A stretch of 64,000 bases of DNA from Acanthaster planci (taxonomy: Eukaryota > Echinodermata > Asteroidea > Valvatida > Acanthasteridae), in the NCBI RefSeq assembly GCF_001949145.1, contig NW_019091461.1:1-64000 (forward strand), given 5' to 3'. Under the pieces are notes generated by a model. That model was given only the letters and a program-made list of their open reading frames with translations, did not search any database and was not told the DNA's origin. Numbering within the stretch: the stretch's first letter is position 1; the number at the start of each line of letters is the position of its first letter. Both the position numbers and the translations under genes were made by a program. Below, one piece after another: positions 1 through 12,500 of this stretch.

Positions 1-1
1 A

Positions 2-165
2 TGGTCTTGTGTCTGGTCTTGTGCATGGTCTTGTATCTGGTCTTGTGCATGGTCTTGTATCTGGTCTTGTGTCTGGTCTTGTGCATGGTCTTGTATCTGG
101 TCTTGTGTCAGGTCTTGTGCATGGTCTTGTCTCTGGTCTCGTGTCTGGTCTTGTGCATGGTCTCG
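2..165. repeat. 12-bp tandem repeat (minisatellite)
   Basis: About 13 copies of a 12-bp unit of the form TGGTCTTGTGYM (variants end in TC or CA) run head to tail from the left edge of the window. Because 12 is a multiple of 3 the array stays open in frame and looks like a Leu/Val/Cys/Met-rich protein, but it has no other coding character. It lies inside an EEA1 intron, downstream of the last exon seen here. The array may begin outside the window. Confidence 0.9.
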
Positions 166-527
166 ATTACAACACTGGTTCTGACTAGTACCTACATTAA
201 TAAATATCAATTCAACCACATATATTTCCAGCAAATGAATACTCCTCTCCAAGTGGCCATGGACAATTGCATCCAATACTTCCTTGGAATGGCAAAAATA
301 CAACTGTTACACACTGTCAAGTAACTTATAAGTAGCAATTAAATTAAATAGCAATGTAAACTGACAAATCATAAATGTCTTGACAGGCTTGTGAGTGAAA
401 AAGCAGTCAGCTTATGTCAAAGGTCACGATACTATGAATACAATATTATGCCAAACTACTTTTAGGTATACAAAATTACAGATAATAACAGGGGAAGCAG
501 GTAGCCTTTGATCAAGTTATCTCTTAC

Positions 528-3500
528 CTTGACTTGGGTCTGCAGTTTGACTACTTGAGACTCGTAGTTTTTGCACTGTTCACATGATTTGGCAATTTCT
601 TGCTCAAGCACCTGATGAAGAAATCAATTAATCAAAGTCAGGTTGCATGGGTAGCTCACGTACCCGTGCCACAAGAGAAGTGATCTGCGTCGGATTCAAG
701 TTGCTCTAGGCCTGTTCTCGGATTCAACTCAGTTTAAAGTTCTGTAGCATGTTCCGTTCCGCGACACTGTCTCTGATTTCCACAAAAGCAATAACGCTTG
801 AAGAAATGTCGCATAAATCTTGGAAGAATGACCACCAAGGGTCAGCGTATCTAGCATCCGACTTTGTAAAGGATTGGGGCTGTGGTATCTTGCCATTTTA
901 AAAACTGGCACCCGAGACAAATGCAACGTGGAATATTACCATTGACGAGATTGGAATTAAAAAAAAAAACCACTCTTCCAAAAATAATTGACCTACCTCT
1001 ATCTTTTGCTGTAAATTCTTCTGCTTGTTGTCCTTGCTTTCCAACTGTCTCTCCAACTTGGCACACAACTCAACCTATCGGAGAAGGAGTGGTTGGATTT
1101 ACAGACAAAATGCTACAGACTTCAGTCGGGTTTGCTCCATAAAAACAGGCGATGTGAGAGAATTGGCTTTCTTTTACCTTCTGAGCGATTGTCGTTTCTT
1201 GATCCGTGTTCTGTTTCTTGAGAGCGACCACTACGTCTTGCTCCACGTTGAACTGATCCTGCAGTTCTGATTTCTCGGTTTCTAGGCATTTGAGGCGTTC
1301 CGTCAATTCAAGAATGGACTGCTGACTGGCTGCCAAATTGGTCTGAATGGAAATTAAAACCAAGTGATCTTCACTCCATCCAGATTCCCTCGTTACAGAA
1401 ACAATCAATTATTGCCAAAACAGCCTATGGAAGCCTCACTCCTCAGAAACATTGTTCATTTAGGAACAACTACTTTTTTAATTGTTTCAATTGTTCATTT
1501 TCTACCAAAAAACAAAATCTTGAAATTTCACAGTTTAAAATTTATCTATTTAAATATACAAATTTATAAATAAATATACAAATTAGATAAATTTGTATTT
1601 TTGAAGCAAACAAGACTTTTATGTCCTTAGCTTACAAAGCTCTCGAAACAGAATTCCCACCTTGGCTTGGCTGAGTTCAGTTTGTGTATTCTGTAAATCA
1701 GCGTTAAGTTTCTCCACTTTCTCAGCAGCTTGTACCATAACTGCAGCCTGTAACACACAGAAATGGTCAACGTCAGTCCTATCAGAACCAACAAGTTTCT
1801 CTTCACAAGAAAGCTAGGTAAATTGTTGATCGGTAAAAGCAAATCACGCACAAAAATTGGTAAAATGCGTAACTTCTGGTTTTACCACGTGGTGCTTATT
1901 TCCCTGGTAATTGAAATGGAATTTTAAGCCAAACTTGTCACCTTTTGCTGTTGTAGTTGAGTGAATTCCTGTTCTTTCTGCTGGAGACTTTGCCGGGTTG
2001 TTGATAACGACTCCTCAATGGACATCCTCTGTTCTTCAAGCATGGCCACCTGAGAATTTCAAAACGAAAACCAATTTTTGTCATTCCCGCCAAATTGAAT
2101 GAAACATGGGTTTTTAGACTTAAACTGCAATAAACTACCTAAGGTTTAACTTTTGCAATTTATACCTACAAAAAGATCTTCATAATAATGAGTTGCTGAA
2201 AAGTAACCCACGACTAACATGCTTTTCATTTGCCATAAAAACTGCAAATGGAAGTTTAAGGATATTGGGGAAATGGTTTATCCATAAACATGTACCTGTT
2301 CTTGCAACTGCGTTTGTGTCTCCGTCAATTTAGTCTTGGTTGTTTCCAATTCCTTTTCTAGTCCAGAAATCAATGCAGCATTGTTCTCTTTTGTCTGAAA
2401 AATGAATTTATCAAATACCAACGTCAAATATCCAATATGATGAGTTATGAGTGATGAGTCTCAAACTTCTTATGACATCTTGGGCATTTACATGTAGCTT
2501 TATTCAGAAGGCTACCTGTTGTTTTTGACAGCATTTGAATACTGAGAGCAGTCAAACCTACTGGCTGTTATACAATCCAAGGACTACAATAATCCAGTGT
2601 CACAAAGGGTAAAAATTGAAAAAAATGCAGACACTTTTTAAGAAATCATTCACTTTGCTGAATGTGATTCTTTTCAGAAAAACATTCCCCAAAGTGAAGT
2701 CACCTCAGGGCCAACACAACTATTAAATGAGTTAGTTTCCTGAGGACTAGAACTCGCTGGTATGTATCTATATCCCACCACAGCAAGTCCTCACATTTAA
2801 CACCCATCACTCAACAGGCCATAAAATGACAACTTACTGGTGACCCCAAACTCACCACTCACCACCACATACACACCACTGTCGGATTGGGTATGAGCAT
2901 CTGTGCACGTCACAATCCTGTGCGATATCTGATACTTTCTTTCCACACCTCCTTGCTGGCCCAACTCACCGCGTCCATCTCACCGCATCCAACTCACCAC
3001 TACAACCTCTTGCTCATCATGAGCACACCCACCTGTTCACAGTCCCTCGCCATTTTGCTGAATGCCTCTTCTCTGTCAATCAACTTCACCTGTAGGGACT
3101 GCAGCTGACCGTTCAGCTGAGTTTCCATCTCTTTCTTGTTCTCTTCAACAAGGGCTAGCTGACTCACCTGAAGGAAATAAATAAAATAAACAATGTTGTC
3201 AAGTGGCTCTCTCATCAAACTACAAGATAATCAGCTCAAAAAACGGCGAGGTTGTGACTCCACTACTGGTCATTAAACTGAAATTTCCGAGATGCAAAAT
3301 GCCTCATAAGCTTCACAAGTTGCTGGGGCTACTTTCAGAAGATTAAAAAACAGTTAACGTGATCAGGTGAGGACTGAATAATTAGATCCTCATGATAGTT
3401 AAAGGCGGGATTTGAACCTGAGTCACAGCAGGAGAAGAGCAGGAAGCATACCACAGCACTAATCAGATCCACGAATTTTTTTTCTGCCGGCTTTGGGCTC

Positions 3501-6500
3501 CACTCCATACAATGTGTACTGATTCTATTGGAAATGTTACTGCCTTCGCCTTATTGGCAGATGGGGGCCAAAGGGGTCAATGGCACCCACCCCCCCGAAA
3601 AAAGGGGTAACAATTACGGGAGAATGAATGAAAGGCACTTTTTAGGCCTATTTTATTTCCCTCCCTTCCAAAAGCACGTCACGAGCCCCAAACTTTAGCC
3701 CTGCCCCTCAGAGAGCCCGTTCAAAATTAAAGTTTTTGGCCATCAAAACAATTTTGCCCTCCCCCTTCAAATTTGGTTTTGTATCCACTATTTTGTTACA
3801 TTAGCCAGTAGATCATTCTGTAACAAGGAATGCTGATGGTTTGAGGTTGTCAACTGTTCTTGCAGGGAGGTCTGCTTGACTTCCAGGTCGGAGAGCTGCT
3901 CCTTGGTGCTCAATAATTCTGATCGAGTCTGAAAGAAAAGACAGCAAACTCAGCATTTCCAAACAGATTTCACCTATGGAACAAACCCTAATCTCTGAGT
4001 ATTTTCAAGGTTCTGATGAAAAGTTTTGAAATCTTGTTTCATTACAATTAACAGATTGAGGAGGTCCTCATCAATACTGTAAAATTGTTGAGCCAGAAAC
4101 ATTGACAGAATGATAACATTTGTGGAGTTTTTCTATTAACTGCTGTTAAGCACTTCATACCAGGCTTTATACACAAAGCCGGGGAGCCCGAAGCCGTACC
4201 ATAGAGCTGGGCCTTGTAACAAAAGGTCATACTCAGAACAAAAAACTAAGCTGCAGGGAATTGCCAACATTTTTTCAGTTGTCGGTGGGGGAGGAAATCT
4301 GTCATTGTTTTGAAATATTAAAGCACTGTTTGTGACATTCAGCGCAAGTGGATTACCACCGGGGACAAAAGCGCTGAAGCACTCCAGTGAGCAATACAGC
4401 ACCGCTGCATGCTAATCTGGCCCCTATTGAAAAGACGTCAGCAACGCACTGTGCCAGTTTCGGGAACAAAAGAAAATTACATAACACCGCACAATCTGGG
4501 CTCTTTTTACAAGGACGCAGGTCTGGCTGAAATACTCAGGTGTCAATAAATGTCTGTCAGATTAGAGTAGCCACCAGAGAGTCATTCGTGTGGGTGTAAA
4601 CATCCAGTAGATGAAGCTATGAATTTTTAAAGAATTCTGAAAGCCAAAAAAAAATGAAAATTCCCCCGGCCCAGCAGAATCAACATGGATATAAAATCCC
4701 GGCGCAAACTGGTTAAATTAAGGTGCAAAAAGAGTGTTAGGTTTACAAAATATGCCAACAAAGTCCATCAATTCTGGACCTTCATGTTAAATGTTTTCAC
4801 AATGATGATATTACTCTCCATATTTTTCAACCAGTTCCCTACTCCTCTTCATTATGCGGGTGACAGGTCAATCTTGCAGTGCCCTGGCCTTCCTGTATTT
4901 CGCTTCCGTTCACACCTTTTCTAGTTGCTCCTGTATCTTATGGAGTTCTTGCTGCTTGTCCTGCAGGCCGGCCTGCGACGTTCTCAGGTGACTCTCCAGG
5001 TCAGCTCTCTGAGTTGCTAGGGAGGCCTCGGCAGCAAAAAGCAATTCTCCCTGGGGTGAGGGAAAAAAGTTAGTGCTCGATATCGGCACCTTTATTGTTT
5101 TCAGAATGTTACCGTCAATGCTTTGTGGACTTCAAGTCCATCTGTGCTTCTCTTAAACTTCAGATTAAACGGAATGCATTTCATAAACAGCAGATTCGCG
5201 ATAAAATACGGTTGCTAATGGAATATTTCCTAAAACTAAACATTATAAATATCCAAATTCAAGACCAAGTTATGTCTACTAACTGTAAATTGGTGTTTGC
5301 AAGATGAGACAAATTTTAGTTCAAACAGTTGTTAAAACATTTCACTTTCAATATAAATCAGAGTTTCCATCTGTAAAGATGGGATTTCAAGATGTATTTC
5401 AAGATGTCCACCTTGACAATTCAAAGCTTGAAATATTTGCAAAGATTTGATACGCTGCTCATAGTACAAGATTTTGCACGCTGTGAAACCAATTACTGTC
5501 GGGGAGAGCTCAAAACAGCCAATATTTTTCTACCTTGGTTTTGAGGTCAGCTTCAGTGTTAACCAATTTCTCTTGAGTAGTGGTCAGTTTTGTTCTTGTC
5601 TCTTTCAAGTTGGCTTCTTCTCTCTCATGTTGCTTTGTAAGGTCCTCTACCTGAGCTTTAGTCTGCAAATGTTGTTAAGCAGAGAAATTGATGTTCTTTA
5701 CTGAAATTGGTCACTGAAACTCACATCCAGTTGTTGGCAACGTACGCGGCATTAAAACTTCACAGCTCAGCACACTACACTTTGCCCGAGTACTTTTAGG
5801 TGTAAGCTGCAAATGATAAAAAAATATTCTGTGCTGTTGATTTGCGTATTTCTTAAAGTTCACAAGGAACTTTGGGTTATGCCCATGGGTAAATCCGGTA
5901 ACCAAGGATTCTGAGCTTACTTCAGCACAAATTTTTTAGGGCAAGCATTGTACGCGCAGCATGTTGATCATTACTACAAAATTTTGCGGTCATAGCAAAG
6001 CCATGAACTGGGTCCTAGTTCTGGCAGATGATAGATCAACAACTTTGGTCTACTTCCTGACCGTTACAGCTGTCTGAGGCCTGTCCCCTCTCCTTTCACC
6101 TGTTGTAATTGCTTATGAAGGTCCTCACTGACTGCTCGATGTTCCTCCGTAAGCTTATCTTTAGTCGACTCCAGCTCAGATATCTGATCTTGTAAGCATT
6201 CCTGCAAAAGTTCCGATCATTGACAATTACTACATCAACTGAAAAACCCATTTTTAATGACCATTCCAAACAACTAAATAATTCAAATGCTACTTAGAGA
6301 AACTGTATCGCCACAAATGAATATGGAAACCAAGATGTGAATATGAATATGGAAACCAAGACGTGAATACCTACGTTTTCTTGTCTCAGTTGCTGTATGG
6401 CTGTTGAGATCCCTTCCCCAGCCTCGATCTAAATTTCAAACATAATCAACACAGAATTTGTTGTATCAAATGCAACACATTATCATCTCAACATGAGATA

Positions 6501-9500
6501 TGACAATCCTTCCCACAGAAACCAGCAAAAAGCCAACAAAGGGACACAAGACACCTGTTTCTCACACATCAACCTTTGACCTTTCTGTACCTTGGCCATT
6601 AGATCGGCTCTCTCCCCTTCCAGCCTCTCAGCTACATCTCTCTGCTTCTGCAAGGACATCTCCAGTTCTGCAAGTTTGTCCTGCCTGTAGTGGCAATCAA
6701 ACAAGGAAAATTGTCAAAAGTCAGAAATTGTAAAACATCACAATCAGCAACACAGTCAAACCAAAACAAAAAAGATGCCCAAATCATTCTGATCAATCAA
6801 ATCATTCCGATCAATCAAATCATTCCGATCAATCAAATCATTCCAATCTATCAAACCATTCCAATCTATCAAACAATTCCGATCTATCAAATCCTTCAAA
6901 TCTATCAATCTATGAGGAAGTTGAGCATTTCTCAGCTATACTATCTGCCCCCAATAAACCCAAACTGTAATTTGAAGGGTAACCCAGACTGCAGAAGAAT
7001 AAAAGAATTATTCTGATGGGCTGGTCCATAACGGGCACTCAATGATTCCAGAATAGCATCTGTCCAAGGAACAGCTGGACACAACACACCACCCTGAAGG
7101 TGAGCGGGGTCTTACCTGTCCACTAGTGAGCGCTGCTGGTCTTCAATCTGCGACTGCCGTTCTCGTAGCTGCGACCGCAGGTCGTCGTTATTCACACACT
7201 CCTGGTTGTGCTGCTGCTGTAGCATGTCCAACTGAAGCTGAAGGTCGGAGACCTGAGCATCTTTCTCGTTCACATTTCCCTCAGTCTGGGGGGTTGGGCA
7301 AGTTGGAATATAAATGGGCAGAGTCAAAACGGAGTGTTGTAGTAAATACATCACGAGTCCACATTTGACAAAAAAGCCAGCATCCGTGCAATTCACAGTG
7401 TAGTAAACATCATCTTCCTCCTACCTTAGCAATCTGCAGCTGTGCTGCTGCAAGTTGCTGCTCCAGCTGTACGTGCTGCTCTTCCGCTGACTGCCTGCTG
7501 TCTACTAACTGCTTCTGAACCTCGGCTATCTCAGCTTCCATCTCTTGCTGTGAAGATTTGGCCTAATATAAAACAAAATTAAACAACCTCAATCTCAAAC
7601 CACATGGGGTAGTTGTTTAACCTCTGTGACGGATGACTGCTACAGCCGCGGTTTTGAGTGAGGATTAGTGCATACCACACATGCATTCTACTCATCATGC
7701 ACCCACGGTTTCAATGTGGGCCTGCTGCTGGACAGAGCTTTGCATACTGGGCATACCGCAGCCCAACAGTCGCGGTCAAAAGAATCCCACTGTGACTGAA
7801 GGGGCTAAACAGTTGTCAAGTACGCTCCAAGAGATTTTTGTAACTTTGGGGCGTATTTTTTTTCTTGGAAACTGAACTCAAATATTTCTAGGAAGCTCAA
7901 TTCAGCGTTGTGTTCAGAGGGTTATTAGAGAGTGCAGGGCATAAGTTAATTAGTAACAGTTTAGGACTAAGATGCTTGGTCACCTCATTCTGATTTGGAG
8001 ATATTCATTCACACCTGCTGCGGGCGTTACCTGCTCAAGTTGCTGCAGCAGTTCTGAATACTGATTTTCTTTGCTGGCCACCTGCTGCAGTTGCTGCTGC
8101 TTGGCAAAGTCCAATTCCTGCTGCAGTTTGCAGCAGGCAGATTCCTGGTCCCTCAACTGACCGCGTACCTGATTCAGAGGAGGATACATCTCATTCACTA
8201 CAGCTGGACCTCAATTTCACCACCCCCAAAAAATTGGCCAAAATGTAAACACCTAGTCTCGCAATCCTTCAACTGAATTAAGACTACATAAGAAAAGCAC
8301 TAGTACTTTGCATGGGCCAGGCCCCTCACTTTAAGTTCAAACATGTCAACGGTCTAGGCTGAGTTAAATACCTGTTTTTGTCTTTGCTCGCTTCCTTTTG
8401 CCCCAACTGTCTTTTTTTGTCAGCTTGTCACGTTTTGGTTAAATTTTTGATTTTCAATAAATTTTGGCATGTCCAGGAAGTTTCCTAAACAGAAAATAAT
8501 ATCAGAGGGTGGGGTTGAATGGCTCTCGGTGTTACCTCGCTGAGTTGCTGGGAGAGGGTTGCGTTTTCTTCCATCTTGGCTTGGAATTCTTCTTTGAGGG
8601 CCTCGCTGCCGCTGTTACTGTCAGCAACTGACGCTTGCAATCTACAAGAGGAGACAGAATGGATGCATGGAAAATGTGTAATGTTCTGTTAGGGTTTAAC
8701 TTAACCCAAAACAGAAAATGTCATGGTCGCAAAAACAGATGCCTGGAAATGCCTGATTAAATAGGCTTCCCACAAGATATCTCATTTACCAAGACGGCGC
8801 ACAAGGATTTAACTCGAGGGTTAGTTTATAAAGGTCTTTACAGAACAAGTCTCTTCCAAAGACATACCATCAGTTTCCACTTTTCATTTCAATGGGGTAC
8901 AAAACACCGAGCTTATTCACATCTTTCAACTTGTGGCTTGAGTAAGCATTGGTTCTTGTCCAAAACACAAGCTCCTTTCAAATATGATAACAATTATGCC
9001 CTTTTTTTTTTTCAACTTTCGGAACACATGCTTTTGACCTGAACAGTCGTTTCACCTCTGACTCAAAACAAAAGGGACTAGCTTGAATGCAATTACAGAA
9101 ACAAATCTGGACTAAAATAATTAGAGTGTGAAGAGTAAACTGTCTCAGCATTGAAAACAGATCCCAACATGAGATATAAAAAACTGTCAAGTGACCTTCA
9201 AAATTAATAAAAGACATTTCCAGCAAGATGGTATGTCTCCCTGGATTGATCTAAACAAGAATTCAATAACAAGAATTCTATCCCAATCACTCCAAGGAAC
9301 CTACTTTTCATGCTCTGCCTTGAGATCTTCGTGCTTCTCCTTCAACTGTTTCATATCTGCCTCGTTGGCGAGCGACAACTCGTCCATCAGCATCTGCACC
9401 GACACTAGCTCCTTCTTCAGGACCATGACGTCATCTGCACCTGGCCTGGATACAACAGGTTCAAGATACATGGTCTGAGTGCATCAAGTGCATGAGTCAC

Positions 9501-12500
9501 ATGACTGTTGTGTACTAACATTATACTTAACTACAGAACAAGGGGAGACGTTTACTATGTCCTGGCCCACTGCCAGTAGTTGGGAGTGTTGGGTGTTATC
9601 ACTGGATTTGCATTTTCAATCAACTGCACGACGCTATTGGTCCAGCTTGTGCAAAACCCAAGACCTCCCCGCTACACAATCTCCCCCAGACATGAAATAA
9701 AGAAACAAGATCGACCGATGATGGCTGGATTGAAAGATTTCACATAAGATCAATCAACAACGCAGACAGCTCAAGCAATCAGGCAATACAGATTGGATGA
9801 TACAAATTACCCCGATCCCATACTCTTGGCATCACCTGTCATCGGCAAACAAATCCTCAACATTCTAAATGATTAAAAATAAGGCTTCGGAGAAACTCAA
9901 AAGAGGGAATCAAATCTGCAAAGACAGCGAGTTTTGTACCTTTGGAGCAGCTGTGACTGGACAGCTTTCATTCTCGCGTCTCTGTCCTGAAGCTCAATCT
10001 GTGAAAACATGAATCAAAATCTTCTTCCTTTTAGAATGATCAAGACTGGCTCACTTGTTTTGGTTTATAGTCAGTAATGTGACCAGAGGTGTCAACATGA
10101 GTCATCACTTGGGAGGGAAGTGTTCGCATACTTTATTGCACGCTCTGGAACACCAACAACAAATAGCTATGTTAATGCATCACAAATAATTTGGCTAGCG
10201 TTCAATTCCTGATTTGCCTATGGAAGGGTTTTTAAAAAATTTATAAAAACCAACACTTGAACATATCAATTATATTTCAAGAAATGAAGCCCCAAACAAA
10301 AGCTTCTTTCATGATTCTCTCATCAATGTATAAATCAGTAAGATCAAATTTTTTATTTTATTTGAGCATAGACAAGAAAGTCACACATGTAGCGAATGCA
10401 AAATCTGTATTGTTTCTGAGGGTAATGCCTTCATACGTTTAACCCTAACCCTCCTCAATCCTTCACCTGTTGGAGGACTGAGGAGTGTTAGGGTTAATCT
10501 GACGCAAAACCATAATTCTGATGGTTCAATATCATCTTCTCGTTTAGCAGGTGCAGTGCATTTGCCTGACCAAATCAAATCTCACACTGTACACACTGAA
10601 TACTCCGTATACATTAACCCCTTGACAACGGGAACTTTTTTCTGAAAGCCAACTCCGAGAATTCCAGCCTCGCTTGGCCACGAAGGCCACCTGCCAGACC
10701 ACAAGTTCTCGGTTTGTGGCCCTGCGTGCTCTGCACGCTTTGAATTACGCAGTGAAAAGGCTGATTGTTGGTGGCATGCGGCTCTACTCACGCTTCCACA
10801 TTCCCGTTGCCTCTTTTCGAAGTGGGGATATTGTGAAGCTGGTGATAATGATGCAAATTCGGCCTTTTCATTTCTTGGCAACACACAAAGGCCAATCACG
10901 ATATATACAAGAGCCAGGGTATGCCTTCTTTCACCGTGTTCGCTCAAGCGTGGGCACAGAATAATAGCTGAAAAGCGGGCCGAGGATCTCAATTTTTACA
11001 GTGGCTCTTCTCGTCATCCGTCGCGAAGGGGTTAACACTGCGGTTTGAAATTACCGCATATTGAATACATTCGATGAATGAACACACACATCATTTCAGA
11101 CGCAGATGGAAGTATTCAGGCTACACCTTTTCAAATCTGTGGCAACAAACTCCATGATACAGGTATTGACGGAAACTCTAAGCCCACTAAGATGTTGCCT
11201 TCAGGTATGTTTAAGACGTTCTGTGCATCTGTACCTATGTACAGTGTAGACAAGTTTTGGATGTTCTCTTTTATTGAGCACGATTACTTCAAAAACTTAA
11301 TTTGGTGACACCCATTTGAACACTTTAACCCTCCCTACAGCATGTTAAACAAATAAATAAATAAAATTGGGTGATTGACAACATTGGGGTCAAACTAATC
11401 ATACCTGGCTATGTTAGTGAAACGGAAAAATAGAAAAACTGAATTACATATGCAATCGACATAATGGCTCCATGTACCAACACACAGTTCCTTATATGAG
11501 TATTAATGTTGAATTGCCTTGGATTCAGTCAATAAGGGGAACACAGCTTGGCAAAATTTACAAAAAAATAATAATTACACTGGACAACTCAATAACTCAT
11601 AGCCACGCTCCATGCCCAAGCTACATGCAAATACACACGCACAGTAACACGATCCAAGCAACTTAAGCTTTGAGGATATCACAAAGAGTGAACAACTTAC
11701 TCTGGCAGCGGTCTACGGAGTAAAAGAAGAAATGTGAAAAATCTGAGAACATTTCCTCTTTTTGTAAAGTAAAGAGAGGGTATATGTGAATGAAAGCGGG
11801 TGCGTTTTGTTTGGACAAAAGCATGGCAGGGAGAAGGGTCCCGTAACTTTTTTTCCCCACGACATCTGTATTTCAACATGCATGTTGCCCCCAGAAGTAG
11901 GGAACAAACATGTTCTCATGTGTGCACACGCAGCCCATATTTGAGGGCAACCATGCCCTTGGGTGCTCCGCAAGGGTGCCAGGCTGGGTCCTAGTATCAA
12001 CCCAGCGCACCTGTTTCGTCCCTGAGCAAGGGTATACTTGATCACGTAGCCCACTGCGAATGGGATGGCACGAATGCACAGATCAGAGCAGTGAGGAGAC
12101 CTGTGAGTCACATGCCCCACATCAGAATGACTCCTGGGCACACCAGCTGCTACACCCCCCCCCCAACTCATCAAACACTTCCTGCCGATAAACCCCGGTG
12201 TGGATGAACTCAGTCCCACCTGGGTTTGATGCATGGCTTCCTTCAGGCTGTTATGCAGTGCTTTCTCCTCATCCAAGCAGGATTTCAACGTCACCACCTC
12301 AGTTGCCTGTAACAAAGCAGAAGGGAAAAAAAAGTTGATAAAAACTTCAGCATTGATAAAAAACAAGAGAGAGTGTGTCATCAAGACAGTCCATGGAAAG
12401 TTCACTCCCTATAGAATGTGCCTATGTACATTGTCACTAGCATTTAACAGAATCATTCTCTACCAAAAATACACTCTGGACAAAGCTGTCCATTCAATCC

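Noticed and set aside
6690-7016. 108-codon frame with Ile-Pro-Ile-Asn-Gln repeats
   Set aside because: Generated by the 18-bp tandem repeat in an EEA1 intron, with no splice or family support.
10582-10992. 136-codon minus-strand frame as a possible transposase
   Set aside because: It lies within the 10614-11035 MITE, has no recognisable transposase motif and extends past the element end.
11713-12405. Longest open frame in its area (230 codons, minus strand)
   Set aside because: Only 12306-12220 is coding (an EEA1 exon). The rest is intron read-through across splice signals, with no conserved motif.
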